A stretch of 34,421 nucleotides of DNA from Lachnospiraceae bacterium (GTDB taxonomy: Bacteria > Bacillota > Clostridia > Lachnospirales > Lachnospiraceae). A program made the position numbers and the translations under genes. The stretch covers positions 1 through 34,421 of the forward strand of contig JAIKXA010000031.1 of assembly GCA_024684355.1 (NCBI GenBank), read 5' to 3'. This document shows positions 19,409 through 28,091 of this stretch, in pieces (positions within the stretch are counted from its first letter, which is position 1; the number at the start of each line of letters is the position of its first letter). The notes beneath the pieces were generated by a model. The model made no database searches, was not told where the DNA came from, and was given only the letters and a program-made list of their open reading frames with translations.

Positions 19409-20020
19409 ATGAAGATAATAGGACTTACAGGCGGGATCGGAAACGGTAAATCATTTGTGGCGAAGGTTGCAGAAAAACATTTTCCGATACTCCATATAAA
19501 TACGGATGAGATAGCCCGTATGCAGATGCAAAAAGGCGGAAAAAGCTTTATAAAGGTAGTTGAAGAGTTTTCTCATTTATCGGATAAGCTTCTTAACACG
19601 GATGGAGAGATAAACAGACAGGAGCTTTCCAGACTGGTAATGGCTGACCGTGGTCTCCTGGACAGGCTTGATGAGATAACACATCCGGCAGTAATAGAAG
19701 AGATAAATGATATAATCGAAAAAGAGAAAGCATCCGGCAGGTTTAAGGCAGTGCTGATCGAAACGGCACTTATATATGAAGCCGGGATTGACAGCATATG
19801 CGACGAAGTTTGGTATGTATACGCTCCGGAAGGAACCAGACGAAGAAGGCTAATGACGGAAAGAGGATATACCCAGGAAACTATTGATTCATTCTTTATG
19901 AATCAGAATCCTGTGGAATTTTTCTTAAGCCGTGCAGACAGAACGGTACCCAACGGATTCGATGTTACGGAAAAAGATATGCTGGAGATACTGTCAGGTT
20001 ATCTGATGATCACGGAATAA
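19409..20020 (+). CDS. coaE: Dephospho-CoA kinase
   Basis: CoaE phosphorylates dephospho-CoA to complete coenzyme A synthesis. The 203-residue P-loop kinase begins MKIIGLTGGIGNGKS (Walker A at residues 8-15), then DEIAR, the substrate-region LDEITHPAVIEEI and VLIETALIYEAGIDSICDEVWYV with the following helix of Arg residues (TRRRRLMTERGYT). Length is normal. The start has GGAGAG seven bases upstream. It sits 17 bases after polA, a common pairing in Firmicutes, and 19 before the FtsA-like gene. Confidence 0.95.
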   Translation: MKIIGLTGGIGNGKSFVAKVAEKHFPILHINTDEIARMQMQKGGKSFIKVVEEFSHLSDKLLNTDGEINRQELSRLVMADRGLLDRLDEITHPAVIEEINDIIEKEKASGRFKAVLIETALIYEAGIDSICDEVWYVYAPEGTRRRRLMTERGYTQETIDSFFMNQNPVEFFLSRADRTVPNGFDVTEKDMLEILSGYLMITE

Positions 20021-20039
20021 AGATTGGAGAATATGGGTT

Positions 20040-22187
20040 ATGGATGAGGCTAAATCCTTTGATAATATGGTTTTTGGTCTTGATATAGGTACCAGGAGCG
20101 TAGTGGGTACCGTAGGATACAGGAAGCCGACAGGTGAATTCATAATACTTGCTCAAAAGTCGGCATGTCATGAAACCAGGGCTATGCTGGACGGGCAGAT
20201 ACATGATATAGGTAAAGTGGCCGATACCGTATGCCATATCAAATACGAACTCGAAAAAGAGCTTAATATGGTGCTTGATAAGGTTTGTATAGCTGCTGCC
20301 GGACGAGTACTTAAGACCGTAAAGGTCAGGATGGATTATGACTTGGGCGATGACATGGCTGTAACCGAGGATATGGTATATGCCATGGAGCTTATGGGAA
20401 TGGAACAGGCACATGCAAAATTACGTGCGGAAGAAAAAGACGGTACCGAATATTTTTGTGTGGGATATTCGATAGTTAAATACTATCTGGGAAATGTACA
20501 GCTGACAAATCTTGAAGGACACAGAGGATCTAAGATATCTGCCGATGTGCTGGCTACATTCCTTCCCAGAGATGTCATAGACGGTCTCTATTCGGTATGT
20601 GACAGGGCAGGACTGAAAGTGCTCAACCTTACTTTGGAACCCATAGCCGCAATAAATGTTGCAATACCTGAGAAGTTCCGTTTGCTTAATCTTGCATTGG
20701 TAGATATCGGAGCAGGAACTTCAGATATATGTATAACCAGAGAGGGCAGTATCACCGGATACGGAATGCTCCCCTGTGCGGGCGATTATCTTACGGAAAG
20801 TATCATGTATGAGCTCCTTACGGATTTTGCTACAGCAGAACAGGTAAAACTTGATTTTTCCGAAGGAAAAGATAACATCCCCTATATCGATGTTATGGGA
20901 ACGAAACAGACGGTAGAAGCGTCTAAGATACATGAGGTATTATCAGAACCCTTTAAAAAGCTTTCAAAGCTTATTGCGGATAAGATACTTGAACTTAATG
21001 GCGGGGAAAGAGTCGGAGCCGTATTTATTGTCGGAGGCGGCGGTAAAAATCCGGAGTTTTCAAAGCTTTTATCCCAGGCGATAGGTCTTCCGGAGCAGCG
21101 TGTGGCTCTCAGGGGCGAAGAAGTATTTACACGTATCGTTACACCCGATAATGTACCTATCAATGATCCTATGCTGGTTACTCCAATAGGTATCTGTTTA
21201 AACTATTATGAGCAGAACAACAACTTCATAATAGTAAAGATGAACGGGGTCGATATAAAGCTTTACGATAACGGAAAGCTTAATGTTATGGATGCCGTGA
21301 TAAGTGCCGGACTCGGGAATGCGGATATATTCCCTAAAAAAGGAAAAGACCTGACCTTTATGGTAAACGGTAAAGAAAGAGTTATTAAAGGCCGGAACGG
21401 GGAGTCTGCTTTTGTTATGGTAAACGGCGAAGAATGCGGAGTGATCACACCTGTAAAGTGCAATGATATAATCATTGTAAAGGAATCCACTGCCGGCGCC
21501 GACGGACATATTAAGGCCGGCGAACTCGAGGAATACAAAAAGGGCATATTCTTTATAGTTAACGGCAAGCAGGTCAGATTTGAAAGAAAAATAAGAGTTA
21601 ACGGCAGGGAAGAAGAAAGGGATTATGAGATATCGGAAGGAGATAATGTTGAGATCCACGATTATTATAATGCCGGTGAACTGTTTAAGAAACTTGATAT
21701 ACCGTCAGGACATAAGGTGATCTTAAATAACCGTTCGCTTGATCCGGAGACTGCCGATCCTTATGAAAAGATCTATGAAAACTACATAATAGACATTGTA
21801 AACGAGACTGAAGATAGTATCTCGGGCATTATCATGAATAAGAACGAAGCCGGTGATACCCAAAAGCCGGACGGGGAAGCAAACCATGAATTAAAAGATC
21901 AGTATAATGAACTGGTTGAGAGAACAAGAATGCTTACCGAGGAGCTCTCAAAGATGAAAAAAGCCGGGGAAACTCCCATTTCGAAGGATGTACCCGTTAT
22001 GGTCAATAATGTTCCGGTGCTCCTTCAGGGAAAGAGTTCTTATACCTTTGTGGACGTGCTTGATTTTTATCAGTTTAATACGTCGGCACTGCTTGGCTCA
22101 AGGATCGTATGCAAAAGAAACGGGACAGAAGCCGATTTCTTTACCCCTGTAGCAGATGGGGATATGTTGGAACTTTTCTGGGAATAA
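20040..22187 (+). CDS. FtsA/PilM-like actin-fold ATPase with long repetitive C-terminal extension
   Basis: The 715-residue protein has an actin-like ATPase fold (about 10-385): phosphate-1 motif FGLDIGTRSVVG, the inserted FtsA-type segment, phosphate-2 motif LVDIGAGTSDI (D222), and adenosine motif IVGGGGKNPEFSKLLSQ. Bacterial FtsA is about 420 residues; here another 330 follow. That extension contains repeated beta-strand blocks around VxxNGxxxxL, including VKMNGVDIKLYDNGKLNVMDAV, FIVNGKQVRF and VMVNNVPVLLQGK, and ends ADGDMLELFW. No C-terminal amphipathic membrane-anchor helix typical of FtsA is apparent. This long FtsA-domain family occurs in Firmicutes, but its role (division, envelope or secretion) is not known to me. 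GGAG at 20025-20028 supports the start. Confidence 0.85.
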   Translation: MDEAKSFDNMVFGLDIGTRSVVGTVGYRKPTGEFIILAQKSACHETRAMLDGQIHDIGKVADTVCHIKYELEKELNMVLDKVCIAAAGRVLKTVKVRMDYDLGDDMAVTEDMVYAMELMGMEQAHAKLRAEEKDGTEYFCVGYSIVKYYLGNVQLTNLEGHRGSKISADVLATFLPRDVIDGLYSVCDRAGLKVLNLTLEPIAAINVAIPEKFRLLNLALVDIGAGTSDICITREGSITGYGMLPCAGDYLTESIMYELLTDFATAEQVKLDFSEGKDNIPYIDVMGTKQTVEASKIHEVLSEPFKKLSKLIADKILELNGGERVGAVFIVGGGGKNPEFSKLLSQAIGLPEQRVALRGEEVFTRIVTPDNVPINDPMLVTPIGICLNYYEQNNNFIIVKMNGVDIKLYDNGKLNVMDAVISAGLGNADIFPKKGKDLTFMVNGKERVIKGRNGESAFVMVNGEECGVITPVKCNDIIIVKESTAGADGHIKAGELEEYKKGIFFIVNGKQVRFERKIRVNGREEERDYEISEGDNVEIHDYYNAGELFKKLDIPSGHKVILNNRSLDPETADPYEKIYENYIIDIVNETEDSISGIIMNKNEAGDTQKPDGEANHELKDQYNELVERTRMLTEELSKMKKAGETPISKDVPVMVNNVPVLLQGKSSYTFVDVLDFYQFNTSALLGSRIVCKRNGTEADFFTPVADGDMLELFWE

Positions 22188-22206
22188 TTTACGGAGGACC
22201 AAAAGA

Positions 22207-22995
22207 GTGGAATTTTGCAGTATAGCGAGCGGCAGCAGCGGCAACTGTATATTTGTCGGAACCGATGAAGCCAATATCCTGATCGATGCAGGGATCAGTG
22301 CCAAAAAGATCTGTGAAGGTCTAAAAGGTATAGATATCGATCCTTCGGATATAGACGGGATATTCGTTACTCATGAGCATATAGATCATATCCAGGGTAT
22401 TTCAACTTTTGTAAAAAAATACCCGATGGAGATATTCGGTACAAAAAAAACATTAAAGGCTCTTTATTCAAAGTTTGACGGTGATTTCGGCGAAAGTGTG
22501 TTCACCGAGATCGTTCCGGATATTGACTTTTATTTTAAAGATGCTATAATACATCCGTTTGCTGTTTCACATGATGCAGTGGATCCGGTAGGATACCGTA
22601 TCGAATCTGACGGCAAGAGATTTGCTGTAGCAACGGATATGGGTTTTTTTGACGACAGGATAGTTAATTGTCTTAAAGACCTTGATGCCATATGTTTAGA
22701 AGCCAATCATGATATTAACATGCTTATGGTAGGTAAATACCCGTATAACCTTAAACAAAGGGTATCGGGACCCAAAGGACATCTTTCAAATGATTCGGCT
22801 GCGGATCTGCTTTGCAGGATATTCAGTGAAAGACTTAAATATATATTGCTGATCCATTTAAGCAAGGACAATAATTATGCGGAACTCGCTTATGAAACGG
22901 TAAGGGCGGAATTGCTCACCAGATGCTGTAACAGTCCTGTGACACTTGATGTGGCCGGACGAAATACTGCTTCTGATATATACAGTATTATATAG
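22207..22995 (+). CDS. walJ: WalJ/YycJ-like metallo-beta-lactamase-fold hydrolase
   Basis: The 262-residue protein starts EFCSIASGSSGNC, the YycJ family signature, and carries the metal-binding THEHIDHI, the downstream aspartate in VATDMGFFDD, the ANHDINML block and GPKGHLSN near the C-terminus. In bacilli, WalJ is encoded with the WalRK system and is proposed to be a 5'-3' DNA exonuclease. The GTG at 22207 is chosen because GGAGG (22193-22197) lies nine bases before it and the family start follows immediately; the open frame reaches back to 22156 inside the FtsA-like gene but has no ribosome-binding site. It is the last gene of the GH115-polA run. No walRK is in this window. Confidence 0.9.
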   Translation: MEFCSIASGSSGNCIFVGTDEANILIDAGISAKKICEGLKGIDIDPSDIDGIFVTHEHIDHIQGISTFVKKYPMEIFGTKKTLKALYSKFDGDFGESVFTEIVPDIDFYFKDAIIHPFAVSHDAVDPVGYRIESDGKRFAVATDMGFFDDRIVNCLKDLDAICLEANHDINMLMVGKYPYNLKQRVSGPKGHLSNDSAADLLCRIFSERLKYILLIHLSKDNNYAELAYETVRAELLTRCCNSPVTLDVAGRNTASDIYSII

Positions 22996-23012
22996 AAAGA
23001 AATTTGTCGAAG

Positions 23013-23114
23013 AAAATATTACAATAAAATATTACAAAGTTTTTAAAGATGTAACATTCATGTCATAATTATGTAACATTTGTATTTTATAGTGTATATA
23101 TAAAATGACATGAA
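23013..23114. promoter_or_regulatory. Repeat-rich leader before the ACT/UPF0210 genes
   Basis: This AT-rich leader has a perfect direct repeat AAAATATTACAA (23013-23024 and 23026-23037), a second perfect repeat ATGTAACATT (23049-23058 and 23071-23080, 22 bases start to start), and a perfect inverted repeat TTCATGTCAT (23057-23066) / ATGACATGAA (23105-23114). A candidate -10 TATATA (23097-23102) lies 17 bases after TAACAT in the second ATGTAACATT, so that copy could cover a weak -35. It is a candidate operator and promoter; no regulator can be named. Confidence 0.5.
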
Positions 23115-23161
23115 GGGAGATGAAAGCAACAGAATTATCAATATAACAGGAGGACGTTAAG

Positions 23162-23434
23162 ATGCAAAAGGTAGTTATTACCGTAGTAGGAAAGGACAAG
23201 GTTGGTATCATGGCTAAAGTCTGTACATACCTTGCAGATAACGGGATAAACATTCTTGACATTTCACAGACAATAGTATCGGGTTATTTCAATATGATGA
23301 TGATCGCCGATATGGGAGAAAAGATCGCAGAGTTTGAAAAGGTTAAGTCCGAACTTGATGAAATGGGCAAGTCCATAGGAGTACAGATACGTCTTCAGAG
23401 AGAAGAAATATTTGACATGATGCACAGGATCTGA
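23162..23434 (+). CDS. ACT-domain protein (UPF0237 family)
   Basis: A 90-residue stand-alone ACT domain. ACT domains bind small ligands such as amino acids and often work as dimers. The sequence shows the usual beta-alpha-beta-beta pattern: VVITVVGKDKVGIMAKV, ADNGINILDISQTIV, FNMMMIADM, then a helix and QIRLQREEIFDMMHRI. Members of this family are related to the regulator GcvR. AGGAGG lies upstream with good spacing. It is 36 bases before the UPF0210 gene, the usual pairing, suggesting it senses a ligand for that partner. The ligand is unknown. Confidence 0.92.
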   Translation: MQKVVITVVGKDKVGIMAKVCTYLADNGINILDISQTIVSGYFNMMMIADMGEKIAEFEKVKSELDEMGKSIGVQIRLQREEIFDMMHRI

Positions 23435-23470
23435 TAGTGCGATATAAAAGTATTAAGGAGTGTTTCAGTT

Positions 23471-24835
23471 ATGATTAATATATCTGAAGTTATAGAAACA
23501 AATGATATGATCCAGCATGAAAACCTCGATGTGCGTACTATCACGATGGGTATAAGCCTGTTTGACTGTATGGACAGCTCGCTGGAAGAGTGCAGTACAA
23601 AGATCTATGATAAAATATGCAAAAAAGCCGGTAAGCTTGTAGAGACAGGCGAACATATCTCACAAAGCTACGGTATTCCGGTAGTTAATAAACGTATCTC
23701 CGTAACACCTATTGCCACTGTTGGTTCTTCTGCGTGCAAAACAGAAGAAGATTATGTGAAGCTTGCGGAGACACTTGATAAGGCTGCTGAAAACGTCGGC
23801 GTCAACCTTATCGGCGGTTATTCGGCTATGCTTGCAAAGGGTAATACCGAAAAGGAAATGATATTCCTTAATTCCATTCCGGAGGCGTTAAAGCGCACTT
23901 CACGCGTATGCAGCTCTGTAAACGTGGGTTCTTCCAGAACAGGTATCAATATGGATGCTGTAAGACGTATGGGTGATATAGTGCTTGAAACAGCTTTAAA
24001 GTCACATGGTACGGAAAGCTTGGGAGCAGCAAAACTTGTTGTTTTCTGCAATGCTCCTGACGACAATCCTTTTATGGCCGGTGCTTTCCATGGTATCACA
24101 GAGGGAGAGTCTGTCATAAATGTAGGTGTAAGCGGCCCCGGTGTAGTTAAGAAGGCGCTTGAAGCTGCAAGAGGTGCTGATTTTGAAGTACTTTGCGAGA
24201 CTATTAAGAGGACTGCATTTAAGATAACACGTGTAGGACAGCTTGTTGCCCGTGAAGCAGCATCCATGCTGAATGTACCTTTCGGTATCGTTGATCTTTC
24301 GCTGGCACCTACTCCGGCAATAGGGGACAGTGTGGCAGAGATATTACAGGAAATAGGTCTTGAATATCCCGGCGCTCCCGGTACCACGGCTGCGCTTGCA
24401 TTACTTAACGACCAGGTTAAGAAAGGCGGAGTTATGGCCAGCTCATATGTTGGCGGTTTAAGCGGTGCTTTTATACCCGTAAGCGAAGATCAGGGTATGA
24501 TAGATGCTGTGGAAGCAGGTGCGCTTACACTTGAAAAGCTGGAAGCCATGACCTGCGTATGTTCTGTAGGACTTGATATGATAGCTATACCCGGCGATAC
24601 TCCTGCTGAGTCGGTAGCCGGTATTATAGCTGATGAGATGGCTATAGGTATGATCAATAATAAGACTACCGCTGTAAGGCTTATCCCCGCTATCGGTAAA
24701 ACAGTGGGTGATTCTCTTAATTTCGGCGGTCTGTTCGGCTATGCACCGGTAATGCCCGTAAACAGATTCTCATGTGAGAAGTTTGTAAACCGCGGCGGCA
24801 GGATACCTGCACCTATTCACAGTTTTAAGAACTAA
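23471..24835 (+). CDS. PFL-family protein UPF0210 (DUF711)
   Basis: The 454-residue protein matches UPF0210: start [29 protein letters not shown], middle [15 protein letters not shown] and [30 protein letters not shown], and late [14 protein letters not shown]-equivalent region [23 protein letters not shown]. Its function is unknown, although structures of homologues have been described. Length is normal and the reading frame is intact. AAGGAG lies upstream of the ATG. It is transcribed with the ACT-domain gene, so ligand-controlled activity is likely. A strongly structured intergenic element starts at its stop codon. Confidence 0.92.
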   Translation: MINISEVIETNDMIQHENLDVRTITMGISLFDCMDSSLEECSTKIYDKICKKAGKLVETGEHISQSYGIPVVNKRISVTPIATVGSSACKTEEDYVKLAETLDKAAENVGVNLIGGYSAMLAKGNTEKEMIFLNSIPEALKRTSRVCSSVNVGSSRTGINMDAVRRMGDIVLETALKSHGTESLGAAKLVVFCNAPDDNPFMAGAFHGITEGESVINVGVSGPGVVKKALEAARGADFEVLCETIKRTAFKITRVGQLVAREAASMLNVPFGIVDLSLAPTPAIGDSVAEILQEIGLEYPGAPGTTAALALLNDQVKKGGVMASSYVGGLSGAFIPVSEDQGMIDAVEAGALTLEKLEAMTCVCSVGLDMIAIPGDTPAESVAGIIADEMAIGMINNKTTAVRLIPAIGKTVGDSLNFGGLFGYAPVMPVNRFSCEKFVNRGGRIPAPIHSFKN

Positions 24836-25013
24836 AACTATTCGCAGCTAAATCTGTGGAAAGCAAAGCGCAAGCCTGCTTGCAGATTTGCTTATACACA
24901 GATTAAGCTACGAAAGCTGGGCAAAACTAACGAGTAAACAAAAGCCGCTTTAGCGGCGGCTTACGGCGGAGCCGGAAGGTTTATGAGTGGTTTTGTACAG
25001 CGGCGAATAGTTT
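24835..25013. repeat. Multi-hairpin element with terminal inverted repeats
   Basis: The 179-bp stretch is bounded by perfect inverted repeats AAACTATTCGC (24835-24845) and GCGAATAGTTT (25003-25013). Inside is a nested hairpin: AGCT-A-AATCTGTG (24846-24858) with CACAGATT-A-AGCT (24897-24909), AAGCAAA (24861-24867) with TTTGCTT (24887-24893), and GCAAG/CTTGC around a CCTG loop (24870-24883). A second GC-rich hairpin (24942-24962) has two alternative pairings, AAGCCGC/GCGGCTT or GCCGC/GCGGC. No T-run follows, so it is not a plain terminator. A miniature transposable element or a structured RNA is the best guess. Confidence 0.6.
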
Positions 25014-25037
25014 ATAACAAATATATGAGGACTAAAA

Positions 25038-26597
25038 ATGAGTGATTTTGACGATGATGATCTTGAGTTTGATGATGATCTCCCGGAACTTGAGCTCGCC
25101 GATCTGGACAGGATCGGAGCATCCGAAGCCGGAAGGTCTTATCACAAAAACGAGATCACAAAATATGAGCAGATGGATGATCCGGGTGATGTAAGTGACA
25201 TCGATGCTCTTATAGAATACGAAGCTATGCGCGCTCTTGATATAGAGGGTGAAGAAGCAGGTTCAGGTGAGCTCCTTTTATATAACGGAGACGATGCCGA
25301 GTATTTTGATTATACCGATGATGATTTCGAGGAAGATATGAAAAAGACAAAGAAAAAAGGCGGTAAAAAAGCCTTAAAGATCATACTCGGTATTGTGATA
25401 TTTATTTTGGCTGCCGCAGCGTTTCTGGCATTTACCAAACCCGGCAGAAAGATTGCATACCGTATTGCCGCTATCTGGGCACACGGACAGATGAACCAGG
25501 ATATAGATGAAGATCCGATACTGGTTGATAATTCCGGTGAATCCGGCAATATCGGAACGGAAACAGATCCATCCACTACTACAAAGGATCCGACGGACAT
25601 CCAGGATATTCCGGAAGATCTTGTGATAGATCCGGGTGAAGAAAATACAGTTATCGAAAAACTTCCCAGATCAGAGGATTATGTTAGAACATATCTGTTA
25701 TTCGGTGTTGAAAGTATTTATGTTGATGCCGACGGAAATATAAAGTTTGATACAAGCAGCGTTGGAAATACGGATGCGATCATACTGCTTTCCGTAAACA
25801 CAAAAGATAATTCCATCAAGCTTACATCGTTACTCAGGGATACTTATGTGGAGATACCCGGAGTTAAGGAAAGTGTTGACGGTATCCCGTACGGTAATAA
25901 GATCAACTCGGTATATGCAACCGGATACAGAACAGGAGAGACCACCGAAGAAAAGAAAAGAAACGGTGCGGAGCTTCTGATGAAAGTCATAGAGAACACC
26001 TATGATATAGATATTACAGGTTATGCATTTGTTAATTTCTCAAGCTTCGAAAAGATCATTGACAGACTTGGAGGCATAGACCTTCAGCTCGGTGAAAAAG
26101 AAGCTGCATATTTACGTACTACCAATTATATATCCAAGGAACAATACAGGACTGTTCAGGCGGGATGGAACCACATGAACGGCAATCAGGTACTTGGTTA
26201 CTGCCGTGTAAGAAAGGAAGTTACTCTCGGAGGAGCAAGCAACGATTACGGAAGAACACAGAGACACAGACGTGTTATCAATGCCGTTGTCCAGCAGTAT
26301 AAGAGTTTGAGCCTCACAAGCATGTATTCCGTCCTTAAAGACTGTCTGGGATATATAAATACCAATCTTACGGTAGATCAGTTATCAGAGTTATTGGAAA
26401 ACGTTGTTGAGAATAAAACCTTTACGATCAACCAGATGAGACTTCCTTCCGAAGAATTGTTTAAGGACAGTGGGAAAAAAGGAAAATATAACGGATATTC
26501 CAATATCACATATGCAATTGTGCTTGACGGTTATTTAGAGCAGAATATCAAAAAACTTCATCAGTTCGTATTTTTAGATGAAGAGGATCCTGCCTGA
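25038..26597 (+). CDS. LCP (LytR-CpsA-Psr) family cell-wall polymer ligase, copy 1
   Basis: LCP enzymes transfer lipid-linked glycopolymers onto peptidoglycan. The 519-residue protein has an unusually long acidic cytoplasmic tail (1-110, Asp/Glu-rich), one membrane helix (about 112-135), an acidic Thr/Pro linker, and an extracytoplasmic LCP domain (about 212-445). Domain marks are LLFGVES, TDAIILLSVN with LTSLLRDTYVEIPG, NKINSVYATG, IDRLGGIDLQL and MNGNQVLGYCRVRKE followed by DYGRTQRHRRVI, giving the conserved basic and acidic residues that bind the pyrophosphate. GAGGAC precedes the ATG. It is followed 23 bases later by a second LCP gene of similar design. A helical region follows the LCP domain. 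Confidence 0.92.
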   Translation: MSDFDDDDLEFDDDLPELELADLDRIGASEAGRSYHKNEITKYEQMDDPGDVSDIDALIEYEAMRALDIEGEEAGSGELLLYNGDDAEYFDYTDDDFEEDMKKTKKKGGKKALKIILGIVIFILAAAAFLAFTKPGRKIAYRIAAIWAHGQMNQDIDEDPILVDNSGESGNIGTETDPSTTTKDPTDIQDIPEDLVIDPGEENTVIEKLPRSEDYVRTYLLFGVESIYVDADGNIKFDTSSVGNTDAIILLSVNTKDNSIKLTSLLRDTYVEIPGVKESVDGIPYGNKINSVYATGYRTGETTEEKKRNGAELLMKVIENTYDIDITGYAFVNFSSFEKIIDRLGGIDLQLGEKEAAYLRTTNYISKEQYRTVQAGWNHMNGNQVLGYCRVRKEVTLGGASNDYGRTQRHRRVINAVVQQYKSLSLTSMYSVLKDCLGYINTNLTVDQLSELLENVVENKTFTINQMRLPSEELFKDSGKKGKYNGYSNITYAIVLDGYLEQNIKKLHQFVFLDEEDPA

Positions 26598-26620
26598 CCC
26601 CGTGTTTTAAGGAGCTTTAA

Positions 26621-28072
26621 ATGGAAGACAATAAAGAAGAGCTGGTATCTGCGGAAAAAGAAAACGATACCCCGGATGATACTGTGGTGGTTTCAGAAGA
26701 AATAAAAGATATTCCAGAACAAAATGAGCTTGAGTCGGAAAGTGATTTCGCCGATGAACTACTCGAGATGGAACATGAAGAAGCCGACAATGCTATTATT
26801 GAGGGTCTGGGAGACTCTATAAACAGACAGGTGGAGCTGGAGATGGATCCACTGGTACCCGATGGTCCGTCAGATGCACCGGACGGTCCGGGAAACGGTG
26901 AGCCTGAGCTAGAAGAAAAGAAAGAGAAAAAAGGAGTTTTAGGTTTTCTTGCTAAGATCCCCAAATGGATATACATCATGGCCGGGATAGCGTTATTCAT
27001 AGTATTGCTTGTAGTATTTTTGAATATCAGCGGACTTGGAGTAAAGCTTATCAGCTGGTTTATTGACAGCAACGTAAATCATGAGACGATAGATGCAAAT
27101 GTGGCTCCGGAACCTACGCTTCCGGAAGAGGATCTGAATAAGTTTAAGGATATGCTTACACCTATCCCCACACAGATCACCACACCCACTCCCGAACCTA
27201 CACAGGCCCCGCTGATGTTTGATAAAAAGATAATGAATATCCTATTGCTCGGTGTTGAGAATATAGATCCGGTAACAGGAAAGAGTCTTACGGGAAAAAC
27301 ATCCAGCAGAGGCAGGACGGACCTGATTGTTTTGCTAACGATCAACAGTGAAGATAAGACAGTTAAACTTACTTCTTTTATGCGTGATTGTTATGTAACT
27401 ATTCCGGGTAAGGAGAACAACAGAATAAATGCTGCTTATGCAAAGGGCGGCGTTGCTCTGTTATATGATACATTGGAGGCAAACTTCGGTATTGTTCCGG
27501 ATCATTATATACTGGTTAATTTTGAAGATTTCCGTACAGTTGTTGATTCAATTGGAGGAATAGATATTAAGCTTTCGAAGAAAGAAGCCGATTATCTTAA
27601 TAAGACCAATTATATATCACAGGAAGCAAACAGGAATGTAGTTGAAGGTCTTAACCATATGAATGGTGACCAGGCTTTGGGTTACAGCAGGATAAGGTAT
27701 GTTGCCACAAAGGGAAAAGAGAAAAACGACTTTGGACGTACCAACAGACATCGTGAAGTAATACAGGCGATCATTGCACAGTTAAAGAAACTTAACTATA
27801 TAGATCTTCTTAAAGTAGGTCTTGAATGTCTGCCGCTTGTTACAACTGATGCTGATGCCGAAGCAATAGAGAAATACACAAATATGGTCATGGCAATAGG
27901 TGTTACCGATATTGATATTCAGGAGTTCCGTGTTCCTCAGGACGGAACATACAAGTATCTTACCGTGGATAAGATGAGTGTTATCCAGATAGATATCGAG
28001 AAAAACAGGGACGCATTATGGAGATTTTTATATGGGGATTCTGAGGAGGAAGCAAGAAAGAAATTACAATAA
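26621..28072 (+). CDS. LCP (LytR-CpsA-Psr) family cell-wall polymer ligase, copy 2
   Basis: The 483-residue protein repeats the design of the neighbouring LCP gene: acidic cytoplasmic tail (1-105), membrane helix (about 116-139), Thr/Pro-rich linker (about 160-198) and LCP domain (about 205-425). Key segments are ILLLGVENIDP, RTDLIVLLTINSEDKTVKLTSFMRD, NRINAAYAKGG, VDSIGGIDIKLSK, MNGDQALGYSRIRY and DFGRTNRHREVIQAI. The tail holds a PDGPSDAPDGPG segment. AAGGAG lies 8 bases upstream. The two genes are diverged rather than a recent duplication. Different acceptor polymers, or a partly shared role, are both possible. It precedes the alarmone synthetase gene by 19 bases. Confidence 0.92.
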   Translation: MEDNKEELVSAEKENDTPDDTVVVSEEIKDIPEQNELESESDFADELLEMEHEEADNAIIEGLGDSINRQVELEMDPLVPDGPSDAPDGPGNGEPELEEKKEKKGVLGFLAKIPKWIYIMAGIALFIVLLVVFLNISGLGVKLISWFIDSNVNHETIDANVAPEPTLPEEDLNKFKDMLTPIPTQITTPTPEPTQAPLMFDKKIMNILLLGVENIDPVTGKSLTGKTSSRGRTDLIVLLTINSEDKTVKLTSFMRDCYVTIPGKENNRINAAYAKGGVALLYDTLEANFGIVPDHYILVNFEDFRTVVDSIGGIDIKLSKKEADYLNKTNYISQEANRNVVEGLNHMNGDQALGYSRIRYVATKGKEKNDFGRTNRHREVIQAIIAQLKKLNYIDLLKVGLECLPLVTTDADAEAIEKYTNMVMAIGVTDIDIQEFRVPQDGTYKYLTVDKMSVIQIDIEKNRDALWRFLYGDSEEEARKKLQ

Positions 28073-28091
28073 AACATGATCGGAGAAGGTT

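Noticed and set aside
22156-22206. An earlier start for the WalJ-like protein inside the FtsA-like gene
   Set aside because: The GTG at 22207 has GGAGG nine bases upstream and the family signature begins there; the earlier ATG lacks a site.
23818-24387. A 189-residue open frame on the minus strand inside the UPF0210 gene
   Set aside because: It lies entirely under a well-conserved gene, has no ribosome-binding site or recognisable family, and its composition is what antisense reading of that gene gives.
24835-25037. Intrinsic terminator reading of the hairpins after UPF0210
   Set aside because: The hairpins have no following T-run on either strand, so they were listed as a structured repeat element instead.
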